A DNA stretch of 64,000 bases from Pelagibacteraceae bacterium (GCA_018402735.1 JAGYIF010000002.1:1-64000); one strand, 5' to 3'. Numbered from the stretch's first letter, positions 25,858 to 36,356 are shown. Notes: generated by a model not told the origin, from the sequence alone. Made by a program: numbers and translations.

Positions 25858-26510
25858 ATGACATATTTGATGAGCCTGACGAAATCCAAACAACGAGTCG
25901 CCGATCACGGGGAGGTCTTCACCCCGGAGTGGATGGTTGAGGCGATGCTTGATCTGGTGAAGGGCGAGACCGAGCGCATCGATTCGCGGTTTCTGGAGCC
26001 GGCCTGCGGGAGCGGGAATTTCCTGGTGAAAGTCCTCCAACGCAAGCTCGCCGCCGTGGAGATGAAATACGGGAAGTCCGATTTCGAGCGGCGGCACTTC
26101 GCGCTCCTCGGGCTCATGTGCATCTACGGCATCGAGCTTCTGCCGGACAACATCGTCGAATGCCGCGCAAACCTGCTGGAGATCTTCGCCGGATACCTGG
26201 AGCTCCAGGAAACGGACGACCTCTATCTCGCCGCTTTCCACGTGCTCTCGCTCAATCTTGTCCACGGGGATGCCATGAAGATGCGCAACCATGAGGGCCA
26301 GTCCATTCGCTTTGCCGAGTGGGGGTATCTGGGCAAGGGCAAGTTCCAACGGCGCGACTTCAAGCTGGATTGCCTGACCGGCTCCTCTTCTTACAGCACT
26401 GAGGATTCGCTCTTCGCAGACCTCGGGAAACACGAACTTTTCACGCCAACCAAGACCTACCCCCCGATGACCGTGAGTGAACTGGCCGCCGCAGCGAAGG
26501 AGGGCACTCC

Positions 26511-26514
<4 letters not shown>
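25858..26514 (+). CDS. N6-adenine methyltransferase-type protein, small subunit
   Basis: 218 residues. Opens with VADHGEVFTPEWMVEAMLDL, as in type I/IIG methyltransferases, then the AdoMet motif EPACGSGNFL (47-56) and YGIELLPDNIVECRANLLEI. A catalytic NPPY-type motif is absent: after VHGDAMKM the chain ends in a short unrelated tail. It overlaps the next gene by 4 bp. The two proteins together may form one split methyltransferase, this one giving AdoMet binding or recognition. Confidence 0.78.
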
Positions 26515-27977
<1,463 letters not shown>

Positions 27978-28075
27978 TCGTGTATGGACGGACGAACTGC
28001 TTTACAAAAAATACCGCCTCAGCAAGGACGACATCGCCCACATCGAATCAAGTATTCGCCCGAAAGCCACCGAAG

Positions 28076-29290
28076 ATGAGTAAGAAGAAACAGCCATCCG
28101 CCGGCGAGCCGCCCGAGGAGCTATTCGGACGCGTCGTTTCCATCCTCGAGCAGGCGCGAGGCAACGTCGTCCGAGCGGTGAACACGAACATGGTGCTCGC
28201 CTATTGGTTGATCGGGCGGGAGATCGTGGAGGAATTGCAGGGCGGAGGCGAACGGGCTGAATATGGCAGGCAAGTCATGGCAAATCTCGCGAGACAGCTC
28301 ACACAGAAATACGGCCAAGGATTTTCGGTCACCAATCTCCAGAATTTTCGGAAATTTCACCAAGCCTACGCTCACCGGCCGCCTCAGATTCAGCACCCGT
28401 TGGGTATTAAATTCGGTTTGAGCGATGCGTCCCCGCCAATTCAGCACCCACCGGGTGCTGAATTGGCAGCCCTTTTTACCGAACAGGGGATAGAATTAGC
28501 CCTGTCGGCAAAAAGCTCCCCGCTGGGGAGCCAATCGGTGCCAACTTTCTCCCCTCAGCTCACGTGGTCCCACTACCGCGCCCTGATGCGCGTGGAGAAC
28601 CTCGAAGCCCGGGACTTTTACGAACGCGAGGCGATTGAAGGCGGCTGGGACAAGCGCACCTTGGAGCGTCAGATCCAATCGTTCTACTACGAGCGGATGC
28701 TCAAGAGCGCCAAACCCGCAAAGATGCTCGCCGAAGGCCGCCGACTGCCGGTTCCCGCCAGCTCGCCTGTCGAGGCGCTAAAGAATCCTTATGTGCTTGA
28801 GTTTCTCGGCCTGCCGGATGTAGCGGATTTCCACGAATCGGATCTGGAGCGGGCGATCATCACGCACTTGCAGCGGTTCCTGATGGAGTTGGGCAGCGGC
28901 TTCGCCTTCGTCGCCCGCCAAAAGCAAATCCGCATCGGTGAGCAGGAGCGCTACATCGACCTGGTTTTCTACCACTGCCGCCTGAAGTTCTACCTCCTTG
29001 TCGATCTCAAGGTCGGCGAGCTGGCCCATGCGGATGTCGGCCAGATGGATGGCTACGTGCGCATGTTCGACGACCTCGTCGTCGCGCCCGACGACAATCC
29101 GACGATCGGCCTCATCCTATGCACGGAAAAGAACGAGACGGTGGCGCGCTACTCGGTGCTGAACGACCGCAAGCAGATCTTCGCTTCGAGATACATGCTC
29201 TTCCTGCCGACGGAAGAGCAACTCCGGCTGGAGATCGAGAAGGAGCGGCGTTTGATCGAGTCGAACCTGGAGGATCAAGCCGATGCCTAA
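28076..29290 (+). CDS. DUF1016 (YhcG-type) nuclease-family protein with an in-frame palindromic insert
   Basis: 404 residues, start at the ATG giving MSKKKQPSAG. The N-terminal domain (about 15-100) has ANTNMVLAYWLIG-like helices. The C-terminal part (160-404) is a PD-(D/E)XK nuclease fold: FAFVARQKQIRIGEQERYID followed by LVFYHCRLKFYLLVDLKVG. Residues 101-159 are absent from the paralogue at 34070-35194 and are encoded by consecutive palindromes. Starts inside the frameshifted end of the methyltransferase and overlaps the helicase by 8 bp, so it belongs to the operon. Exact biochemical role unknown. Confidence 0.85.
   Translation: MSKKKQPSAGEPPEELFGRVVSILEQARGNVVRAVNTNMVLAYWLIGREIVEELQGGGERAEYGRQVMANLARQLTQKYGQGFSVTNLQNFRKFHQAYAHRPPQIQHPLGIKFGLSDASPPIQHPPGAELAALFTEQGIELALSAKSSPLGSQSVPTFSPQLTWSHYRALMRVENLEARDFYEREAIEGGWDKRTLERQIQSFYYERMLKSAKPAKMLAEGRRLPVPASSPVEALKNPYVLEFLGLPDVADFHESDLERAIITHLQRFLMELGSGFAFVARQKQIRIGEQERYIDLVFYHCRLKFYLLVDLKVGELAHADVGQMDGYVRMFDDLVVAPDDNPTIGLILCTEKNETVARYSVLNDRKQIFASRYMLFLPTEEQLRLEIEKERRLIESNLEDQADA
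28383..28531 (+). repeat. Run of palindromes within the DUF1016 coding frame
   Basis: Four in a row: an imperfect one at about 28386-28412; a perfect 14-bp-arm one, CCAATTCAGCACCC (28436-28449) with GGGTGCTGAATTGG (28453-28466); CTTTTTACCGAACAGGG (from 28472) against CCCTGTCGGCAAAAAG (to 28515); and GCTCCCC/GGGGAGC (28515-28531). All are translated without a stop. Confidence 0.82.
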
Positions 29291-31823
29291 GCCGACCATC
29301 GACGAGATCCTCGTCCCGAAGCCGGAGCTACGCCCGCGCATCTACGCCTACTCCATCGCGGACAAGGCGCATGAGGGGCAACTCAAGGTCGGCCAGACCA
29401 CGCGGGAGGTGAAGAAGCGGGTCGCGGAGCAACTCAAGACCGCGAACATCAGGAACTACACCATCGCGCTGGACGAGCCCGCCGAGCGCGAGGACGGGAC
29501 GATTTTCAGCGACCACGAGGTGCGCGAGGCACTCAAGAGAAAGGGTTTCGAGAACGTCGGTCTGGAATGGATGCGTTGCACGTTGGAAGACGTGAAGACC
29601 GTGCTCGCGGAGTTGCGCAGCGGCCAGAGATTCAGCGGCACGCACCACGAGACATTCCCGCTGCGTCGGGAGCAGGAGGAGGCGGTGGAGAAAACCTCGG
29701 ATTACTACCGGTCGATCTGGGCGGAGAACAGGAAGGCGGTGCCGCGTTTCCTGTGGAATGCGAAGATGCGCTTCGGAAAAACATTTACGGCCTATCAGCT
29801 CGCCAAAAAGCTCGGTGCCAAGCGCGTGTTGGTGCTGACCTTCAAGCCCGCCGTGGAGGATGCCTGGCAGGCGGATCTGGAGAACCACGTGGACTTCAAC
29901 GGCTGGCAGTATTTTTCCCGGAAGTCCGCTTCGGATCCGGGGACGGCGGACAGGAAGAAGCCCCTCGTCTATTTCGGCTCCTTCCAGGATGTCTTGGGGA
30001 AGGATGCGTATGGCAATATCAAGGCGAAGAACGAATGGCTCCATACGATCAACTGGGATCTGGTGGTGTTCGATGAATACCACTTCGGCGCATGGCGGGA
30101 GACGGCCAAGGAACTGTTCGAGGGGGAGGAGGATGCGGTCGCGAAAAAGGAGACCAAGCTCGAATACGCCGCCGGGCTGGAGAATGTGAACGAGGATCTG
30201 AGCGAGCTTTCCGGGAAGGAGACGGACTTTCTGCCCATCACCACGAAAGCGTATCTTTACCTCTCCGGCACACCGTTCAAGGCGCTGGCCACGGGCGAGT
30301 TCATCGAGGAGCAGATATTCAACTGGACCTACACCGACGAGCAGCGCGCCAAGGAAGCTTTTTCCACGAAGCATTCCGGCAAGCGCAACCCCTACGGCGC
30401 ACTGCCGCAGATGCGCCTGCTCACCTACCAGATGCCGGAGGAACTGCTGGCCATCGCCAGCGGCGGGGAATTCGATGAGTTCGATCTCAACGCTTTCTTT
30501 GAGGCATCGGGCACCGGTGTCCTCGCGCAGTTCAAGCACAAGAGCGATGTGCAGAAGTGGCTCGACATCATCCGTGGCGGATACGCGCCTAGGGCGGTGG
30601 AGCATCTCAAGACCGGTTCCCGCCCGCCCTTTCCCTACTCGGACGTGCGCCTGCTGCCCTACCTCCAGCATTCTTTCTGGTTCCTGCCCAACGTGGCGGC
30701 CTGCCATGCCATGGCGAACTTGCTGGCGGAGAAGCAGAATGTCTTCTGGCACGATTACGATGCGATCATTTCCGCCGGAACTGCGGCGGGCATCGGACTA
30801 GAGGCGTTGCCGCCCGTGCGGAAAGCCATAGGCAGCGGCTTCGATACGAAGACCATCACATTATCCTGCGGCAAGCTCACCACCGGAGTAACCGTTCCCC
30901 AGTGGTCGTCCATCCTGATGCTTCGCAACCTGAAATCGCCGGAAACCTATTTCCAAGCGGCATTCCGGGTGCAATCGCCGTGGTCGATCAAGAACCCGAA
31001 CGGCGACGATCCGAACGAGGAGGAAATCCTCAAGCCGGTCTGCTTCGTGTTCGATTTCGCGCCCACCCGCGCCCTGCGGCAGCTCTCCGAGTACGGGATC
31101 GGCCTGGCACCCAACGAGCCGAATCCGGAAAACGCGGTGAGGGATCTCGTTTCCTTCCTGCCCGTCCTTGCCTACGACGGCGCGAACATGATGCCGATCG
31201 ACGCCGGAGCTATCCTGGATTGGGCTATGGCCGGTACGGCTGCGAATTTGCTCGCCCGCAAATGGCAAAGCGCGTTGCTGGTGAATGTGGATAACGACAC
31301 ACTCCGCCGCGTCCTCGACAACCCGGAGGCGATGGCCGCCGTGGGGCGCATCGAAGACTGGCGTAAGCTCGGCGACAATGTGATCGAAACGATCATCAAC
31401 AAGAGCGAGAAGATCAAGGATCTCAAGAAGAAGGCCAAGGAAGGGGACTTGTCCGCCAAGGAGAAGAAGGAGCTCTCGGACGAGGAGAAGGAATACAAAT
31501 CCAAACGCAAGCAGGTGCAGGAGAAGCTGATCAAGTTCGCCACGAAAATCCCGGCGTTCATGTATCTGAGCGATTTCCGGGAGAACACATTGCAGGATGT
31601 GATCACCAAGATCGAAACGGGACTGTTTGAGACGGTCACAGGCCTGACGGTGAAGGATTTCCACCTGCTGGTGCGGCTTAAGGTTTTCAACACGGAGCAG
31701 ATGAACCAGGCGGTATTCGCCTTCCGCAGGTATGAGGATGCATCGCTGCGCTACACGGGCATTGAGAGCCATGACGGGCTTACTCGCTACGGGCTTTATG
31801 ATACGGTGGTGGCGAGGGAGTGA
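29283..31823 (+). CDS. GIY-YIG-like/SF2 helicase restriction-type protein
   Basis: 846 residues. N-terminus: IYAYSIADKAHEGQLKVGQT then TREVKKRV (about 20-47), a T5orf172/MUG113-type GIY-YIG pattern. A superfamily 2 helicase follows: Q-like PLRREQEEAV, motif I MRFGKT (162-167), motif II DEYH (264-267), motif III LSGTPF (327-332). The later TLSCGKLTTGVTVPQWSSIL and AAFRVQSPW mark the second RecA domain. The C-terminus is Lys/Glu-rich coiled coil, then a folded end. With the two methyltransferase proteins it suggests an ATP-dependent restriction complex; cleavage unproven. Confidence 0.82.
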   Translation: MPKPTIDEILVPKPELRPRIYAYSIADKAHEGQLKVGQTTREVKKRVAEQLKTANIRNYTIALDEPAEREDGTIFSDHEVREALKRKGFENVGLEWMRCTLEDVKTVLAELRSGQRFSGTHHETFPLRREQEEAVEKTSDYYRSIWAENRKAVPRFLWNAKMRFGKTFTAYQLAKKLGAKRVLVLTFKPAVEDAWQADLENHVDFNGWQYFSRKSASDPGTADRKKPLVYFGSFQDVLGKDAYGNIKAKNEWLHTINWDLVVFDEYHFGAWRETAKELFEGEEDAVAKKETKLEYAAGLENVNEDLSELSGKETDFLPITTKAYLYLSGTPFKALATGEFIEEQIFNWTYTDEQRAKEAFSTKHSGKRNPYGALPQMRLLTYQMPEELLAIASGGEFDEFDLNAFFEASGTGVLAQFKHKSDVQKWLDIIRGGYAPRAVEHLKTGSRPPFPYSDVRLLPYLQHSFWFLPNVAACHAMANLLAEKQNVFWHDYDAIISAGTAAGIGLEALPPVRKAIGSGFDTKTITLSCGKLTTGVTVPQWSSILMLRNLKSPETYFQAAFRVQSPWSIKNPNGDDPNEEEILKPVCFVFDFAPTRALRQLSEYGIGLAPNEPNPENAVRDLVSFLPVLAYDGANMMPIDAGAILDWAMAGTAANLLARKWQSALLVNVDNDTLRRVLDNPEAMAAVGRIEDWRKLGDNVIETIINKSEKIKDLKKKAKEGDLSAKEKKELSDEEKEYKSKRKQVQEKLIKFATKIPAFMYLSDFRENTLQDVITKIETGLFETVTGLTVKDFHLLVRLKVFNTEQMNQAVFAFRRYEDASLRYTGIESHDGLTRYGLYDTVVARE

Positions 31824-31863
31824 TAGCAAAAGTAAAATGGAGGAAGCGGTTTGGAGTTTCGAA

Positions 31864-32074
31864 TCATTTCCCACCCTCCATTTCCACACGCACGATGTCC
31901 GCGAGTTGTTTGGCGGATGGGAGTTTGCCTTTGAGTTCGCCGGGGAGATTGGAGTCGCGTAAAACGGCTGCGCCGCACGCGATTGTGATTGGGGATTGGG
32001 GATTGGGGGAAGATGCGGTGGGTGGATTCGTTGTCTGTTATTGGGGAATACGGTTGAGGCGGGAAATCGTCAAC
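31864..32074. repeat. Island direct repeat, copy A
   Basis: About 211 bp closely matching 35261-35474 (copy C). Its right end (32017-32074) also matches 33942-33999 (copy B). On the minus strand it keeps a short frame ending LADIVRVEMEGGK with a stop, as copy C does. Contains GATTGGGGATTGGGGATTGG-type tandem words. Confidence 0.8.
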
Positions 32075-32783
32075 TTAGCGAAGCCGGCAGGCCTTCGAAG
32101 AAGACATCGATGGGGATCAGGATGCCGTTTTTCTGGCGGATGAAGTTTCCGGCATGGACGTCGTGCATGCGGATTCCGGTGGGGACGTGCTGGAAGACGA
32201 GGTGGTTGTGAAGCGAACCTGCGGGCTTCCAACCTTGGAGCTTCAGATCGGCGACGAGTTCCGCCTGGGTGGGGTGCGTGCCTTCGATGTAGGGTTGAAC
32301 CGTCCAAATGACGCCGTTGCCGCGCGGGTTGAGCGAGACGCCGAGAAAACGAACGGCGGCGGCAGGCACTTGCCCGGAAAATTCCGCCATCCGGCGCAGG
32401 TATTGGAACGGTGAGGAAAAGCGGAAGCCGTAGGAGTCATTGATGGTGCGGCGGATGACGAAAGCGCCATTCGGTGTTTCAATCTTCCATGCGTCGTGTT
32501 CAGAACCTCCGCCTTTGGGCGTAGCGGACTTCTCAAACTTTTGGATCTCGTCAGCAGTAAACAAACGATGATTCCGCTCCGCCCATTGGATGAGAATGGA
32601 CTCTTCGGCATCGATTTCAGCCGGGCTGGCGCTCTGGGCGTATTCCGCTACTGGTGCTTGCGTGAGCTCGCCAAGCGGTTGTTCCGCAGGAATTGAGATG
32701 TGCGCTCCTCCGGCAACAAGCTCTGCGGCAGCGGCTTGAGATGGCCGAAGAGCGGAGCTTGGGGCGCGGGCTTTGTTTGGCAT
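32070..32783 (-). CDS. Polyvalent-protein kinase-like domain protein
   Basis: 237 residues. The region from about residue 90 has EHDAWKIETPNGAFVIRRT, VIWTVQPYIEG, and a kinase-type catalytic loop HDVHAGNF followed by LIPIDVFFEG, where the Asp fits the metal site. This matches the small kinase domain of phage/plasmid polyvalent proteins. Here it is a stand-alone gene with a Pro/Ala-rich N-terminus, so it may be a piece cut from a larger mobile-element protein. The stop lies in the edge of the direct repeat. Confidence 0.6.
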   Translation of the reverse strand: MPNKARAPSSALRPSQAAAAELVAGGAHISIPAEQPLGELTQAPVAEYAQSASPAEIDAEESILIQWAERNHRLFTADEIQKFEKSATPKGGGSEHDAWKIETPNGAFVIRRTINDSYGFRFSSPFQYLRRMAEFSGQVPAAAVRFLGVSLNPRGNGVIWTVQPYIEGTHPTQAELVADLKLQGWKPAGSLHNHLVFQHVPTGIRMHDVHAGNFIRQKNGILIPIDVFFEGLPASLS

Positions 32784-32844
32784 TTTTCCGGCTGCTGTTT
32801 GAGTGCTTTCACGGTGGAAATATGGCGGTTTTCGGTGGATTCCG

Positions 32845-33687
32845 CTAGCATAATCTGGCCGGGATCTGGTTGAACTGCTCGACCCTGCTGGCGGAAAGCA
32901 GTGTCCGCACCCGGGTGATGGCGATGTCGTTGAGGGTGGCGAGGCGTTCCGGTTGCGGCAGGCCTTGGCGGATGAGGACGGAGTTGAGGCTTTCGAGGTT
33001 GGTGAGGACTACGAGTTGTTCCAGCGGGGCGTGGTCACGGATATTGCCTTCGGCGGCGGGGTTCGCGTCGCGCCATTGCTTGGCGGTCTGGCCGAAGAGG
33101 GCGACGTTGAGTAGGTCCGCCTCGCTGGCATAAACGGCGGAGGCCTGTGTCTTGGTGATGCTAGGCGGGATGAGGGTGTCCTTGATGGCGTCGGTGTGGA
33201 TGCGGTAGTTGATCTTGGTGAGGGTGCGCTGGAGGTTCCAATCGAGCTTGAGGCGGTCGTTTTCCTCGTCCTTGAGGCGGCGAAATTCCCTGACCAGGTA
33301 AATTTTGAACTCGGGGCTGATCCACATACCGAATTCAAAAGCGATATCGGGATGGGCGAAGGTGCCGCCGTAGCGTCCGGCAGTGGCTTTAAGACCGATG
33401 GCGTTGGTTTTCTGAACTCATTCCTTTACGCTGATCTTGTAACTGTTGAGTCCTGCCTGACTTCTAATTGTGGCGAATTCGCCGTAATTAAAATCGGGGT
33501 TGAAAACGGACTCCCAAATGCCCAGAAACTCGACGGTATTCCGATTGCGGAGCCAGTCCGAAATGAAAAATTCTCCGTCCTTCGCCTTGAGCATGTCGGT
33601 AAGGGAGATGTAGTCGCCCTCCTTCCCTGTGAGAATGGAAACGGCAGTGCCTTTGACCTCGATGGTGGCTATGGCTAGTTTTTTCAT
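32845..33687 (-). pseudogene. KilA-N domain gene broken by an in-frame TGA
   Basis: One frame with a single stop. First part (33418-33687): ATIEVKGTAVSILTGKEGDY onward, the KilA-N DNA-binding domain ending YKISVKE. Then TGA at 33418-33420. The same frame resumes VQKTNAIGLKATAGRYGGTF and FEFGMWISPEFKIYLVREF, the rest of KilA-N, and a helical C-terminal domain to 32845. Family members have Trp at the stop position (TGG to TGA). KilA-N proteins are phage-type regulators. Confidence 0.82.
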
Positions 33688-33860
33688 GGTTTGCGCTTTG
33701 AAAGCGAGCCTAGCAGTTTCCCCGCATCGGCGAAGCGGGCTTTGGGATTGCGGAGGAGGGATTTGTCGATGATGGAGGCGATTTCCTTCTGGAGGCCGGG
33801 CATGCGTTCGCGGATGGGGACGGGGTTTTCGTTGAGGATGATGTCGATGGGGCAGAGCAT
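33684..33860 (-). pseudogene. C-terminal fragment of a Ser/Thr protein kinase
   Basis: 58 codons: ILNENPVPIRERMPGLQKEI, then IIDKSLLRNPKARFADAGKL. This is the last helix pair of Hanks-type kinases (the P-x-R-F-x-x-A motif). No ATP-binding or catalytic loop is present. The stop overlaps the KilA-N start by 4 bp. Confidence 0.6.
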
Positions 33861-33884
33861 GGGGTTGGGAAGTGAGATTGGAGA

Positions 33885-33999
33885 TTGGGGATTGGTGATT
33901 GGTGATTCGGGGAAGGGGCGGGGAAGAGGCGGGGGAAGGTTGGTGGGTGGATTCGGTGTCTGTGATTGGGGAATACGGTTGAGGCGGGAAATCGTCAAC
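33885..33999. repeat. Island direct repeat, copy B (partial)
   Basis: GATTGG-type tandem words followed by the core GGTGGGTGGATTCGG...GGCGGGAAATCGTCAAC at 33942-33999. The core is shared with 32017-32074 and 35418-35474; the upstream coding-like part of copies A and C is missing. Confidence 0.72.
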
Positions 34000-34010
34000 C
34001 CAGAGGTAAA

Positions 34011-34035
34011 AGCTGAAATGCTGAAAACTGAAACG
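34011..34035. repeat. Short intergenic repeat, copy 2 of 2
   Basis: GAAATGCTGAAAACTGAAAC again, as at 766-790, directly after island repeat copy B. Confidence 0.5.
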
Positions 34036-34069
34036 CGGAAATGGAGAGGGAGAATGTGGGCGAGGCGGA

Positions 34070-35194
34070 TCATGTGGGGTTCTGGTCTGCAGATTTGCGC
34101 TCGCCGATCAGGGCGCGGGCGGTGGCTACGGCTTGGTGGAGTTTTTTGCGGAGCAGCTCTTTGGGAAGGGTCTTGGTCCAGTAGGACGCCACATGGATGC
34201 CGGATTTTTCCACTTCCAGCAGTTCCACATGCTCCGCCGACTTGCCGGCGCACAGAATGATGCCCATGGGCGCGGCTTCGTCAGGTTCGCTTTCGTGGCG
34301 TTTCAACCAGTTCAGATAGAGTTCCATCTGGCCTTTGTCCGCCGCCTCGAAATCGCCGATCTTCAGCTCAATCGCCACCAGGCGCTTGAGCTTCCGATGG
34401 TAGAACAGCAGGTCGAGGTAGTAGTCCCGTCCGTCGATCTGCATGCGCTTCTGGCGGGCCACGAAAGCGAAGCCGACTCCGAGTTCGAGGATGAACGCTT
34501 CGATCTCGCGGAGGATCGCCGCTTCCAGATCCTTTTCCGCGTAGGTGTCCTTGAGTCCGAGGAAATCCAGCACATAGGGGTCACGGAACACCAGATCCGG
34601 TGTGAGTTTGTCCTCCTCCCGCAGTTTTTTCAGCTCCAAGGCGATCAGCTTGTCCGGCTTCTTCGAGAGCGCCGTCCGCTCATAGAGCATGGACTGGATT
34701 TTCTGGTGCAGCGTGCGCGTGTTCCATTTTTCGATCCGGCACATGTCGGCGTAGAAGTCACGCTTTAGGGGATCGTCGAGGTATATGATCCGGCGGAAAT
34801 GCGTCCAACTCAATTGTCCGCTCAGTGCTTGGATAATCTTGGGGTCTGGAAATTCCTCAGCGAATCGGGTCATGTTCGCTAGATTCCGCTCCGTGAATCC
34901 TTGCCCGAACTCGGCAACCAATTTTGCACTCACTGCGTGCAAAATCTTTTCCCCGTATTCCGCTCGCTTCTCCTTGAGTATGTCCGTTCGGATGCGCTGG
35001 CCAATAGACCAATAAAGCAAGACCAACCCGGAATCCACGGCGCGGGCGACCTGTTCGCGGGCACCGAGGATGAGCTGGCGCAGGTCGGTGACGAGCGCCG
35101 GGCTTAATCGGGTGAGCGTTGCCGATGTCTTGGTGAGAGCCGTTTTCTTTCCGGCAGGTAGGGAGGCGGAGGTTGATTTGCGGCGGGCAGGCAT
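34070..35194 (-). CDS. DUF1016 (YhcG-type) nuclease-family protein
   Basis: 374 residues, usual length and intact. The N-terminal DUF1016 helical domain has SGLVLLYWSIGQRI and AEFGQGFTERNLANMTRF. The middle is LSWTHFRRIIYLDD. The C-terminal PD-(D/E)XK fold has FAFVARQKRMQIDGRDYYLD, LLFYHRKLKRLVAIELKIG and KGQMELYLNWL. Full catalytic pattern D-x(n)-E-L-K visible. Lies between repeat copies B and C, opposite in orientation to the operon. Such proteins are often in defence or mobile regions; exact role unknown. Confidence 0.88.
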   Translation of the reverse strand: MPARRKSTSASLPAGKKTALTKTSATLTRLSPALVTDLRQLILGAREQVARAVDSGLVLLYWSIGQRIRTDILKEKRAEYGEKILHAVSAKLVAEFGQGFTERNLANMTRFAEEFPDPKIIQALSGQLSWTHFRRIIYLDDPLKRDFYADMCRIEKWNTRTLHQKIQSMLYERTALSKKPDKLIALELKKLREEDKLTPDLVFRDPYVLDFLGLKDTYAEKDLEAAILREIEAFILELGVGFAFVARQKRMQIDGRDYYLDLLFYHRKLKRLVAIELKIGDFEAADKGQMELYLNWLKRHESEPDEAAPMGIILCAGKSAEHVELLEVEKSGIHVASYWTKTLPKELLRKKLHQAVATARALIGERKSADQNPT

Positions 35195-35260
35195 GGGAGG
35201 AGGGACGATTCACTATTCTAAAATCGGATGAAGAGCGAGGGAGAATGTGGGAGTTCAGAT

Positions 35261-35474
35261 TCATTTCCCACCCTCCATTTCCACACGCACGATGTCCGCG
35301 AGTTGTTTGACGGATGGAAGTTTGCCTTTGAGTTCGGCGGGGAGATTGGGGTCGCGTAAAACGGCTGCGCCGCACGCGATTGTGATTGGGGATTGGGGGA
35401 AGAGGCGGGGGAAGGTTGGTGGGTGGATTCGGTGTCTGTGATTGGGAATACGGTTGAGGCGGGAAATCGTCAAC
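35261..35474. repeat. Island direct repeat, copy C
   Basis: About 214 bp matching copy A (31864-32074), including the minus-strand frame ending LADIVRVEMEGGK, and sharing the 57-bp core with copy B. Together A and C bracket 32075-35260. Confidence 0.8.
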
Positions 35475-35490
35475 CTGGGGGCGGAAGATG

Positions 35491-35507
35491 GGAGGCGAGA
35501 CGCCTCC
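35491..35507. repeat. Palindrome GGAGGCG/CGCCTCC
   Basis: Seven-base arms around AGA in the gap between repeat C and the antitoxin-like gene. A REP-type dispersed palindrome by appearance. Confidence 0.5.
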
Positions 35508-35586
35508 TGGACGGCCTGCGGCGGGACGCCACAGCCACTTTTGGGAGCTGCGCGCCCCTATTTGGATATTCCTGAGGGGGATCCGC

Positions 35587-35808
35587 TCAAGGCTTGGGCT
35601 GGTCTATCTCGAAGGCGCGGATTTCGTCGCACATGTCTTCCATCGTTCCTTCATCGGTCTGGTTTTGGCGAGTGGCGGTGAAGTCGCCGGAGCCTTGATC
35701 AAGCAGGCGGAGAAAGCGGATGGAATCGACCGGACCGAGCTGATCCGTGAGGATGGCGACCCCTTGACGGTAAAGATCGATGGGGCTGGTGTAGGTTGTG
35801 GGGTTCAT
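35587..35808 (-). CDS. Antitoxin-like protein of a PIN pair
   Basis: 73 residues: TTYTSPIDLYRQGVAILTDQ, then LGPVDSIRFLRLLDQGSGDF. Short proteins with this LGPVDAIRF-type core commonly accompany PIN-domain toxins in cyanobacteria and Verrucomicrobiota. It lies 6 bp downstream of the PIN gene, same strand. Likely the neutralising partner; no DNA-binding motif seen. Confidence 0.6.
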   Translation of the reverse strand: MNPTTYTSPIDLYRQGVAILTDQLGPVDSIRFLRLLDQGSGDFTATRQNQTDEGTMEDMCDEIRAFEIDQPKP

Positions 35809-35814
35809 GGGATT

Positions 35815-36156
35815 TCAGGTTGTGGAAAATTGGACAGGATTGAGGACGGACACGGTGATTTGCGTGGAATGCTGGGTCGCACGGCGGAGAAGTTGGTCAT
35901 CGGTGGTTAGCAGGAGATCCACCTTCAATGCCTCGGCTGTGGCGAGATGTAGTGCGTCGAGTCGTTTGAATCCGAGATTGTTCAGCAAGATGCCGCGCTG
36001 CTCGATCTCGGTGGTGAGAGGCTGGTATGATGTTGAGTAGCTGAGGAAGTGGAGTATGCCGTTGCGCCGGGTCAAGTCTGCGATGCGATGGGTCTCGAAC
36101 TGAAGCACACTACTGCTGGCAAGTTGCATATCACCCGCAGTCACCCGTTCTTCCAT
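35815..36156 (-). pseudogene. PIN-domain toxin lacking its N-terminus
   Basis: As read, 113 residues. The body is a good PIN protein: MQLASSSVLQFETHRI, then KRLDALHLATAEALKVDLLLTTD with the central and C-terminal acidic residues. The usual first strand with the first catalytic Asp (V-Y-L-D-x-C/N) is missing; upstream in the same frame there is a TAG, then a hydrophobic stretch with no PIN similarity. The 5' 40 codons were lost or shifted, so RNase activity is doubtful. Confidence 0.6.
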
Positions 36157-36240
36157 GACGGCGTAAAGCTATCAGGCGATACACCTGCCAGGCAAGCATC
36201 TGGCAAAGTAAGCCGCACAAAGCCACCGCCACACCGTAAA

Positions 36241-36312
36241 TGATCCCGACAGGAATCGAACCTGTATCTAAAGTTTAGGAAACTCTTGTTCTATCCGTTG
36301 AACTACGGGACC
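36241..36312 (-). tRNA. tRNA-Arg (CCT)
   Basis: Read on the minus strand from 36312: acceptor GGTCCCG pairs with CGGGATC, D-arm GTTC/GAAC, anticodon arm AGAGT-TTCCTAA-ACTTT (anticodon CCT), T-arm ACAGG/CCTGT. CCA not encoded. 72 nt. Forms the right border of the accessory island. Confidence 0.88.
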
Positions 36313-36356
36313 GAAGGCGAGGAATTGGTAGGCATTCCCGGGCGGGGAGGCAAGCC

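Noticed and set aside
33885..33960. CRISPR-like repeat because of repeated GATTGG words
   Set aside because: Words are adjacent and irregular, with no spacers of uniform length and no cas genes.
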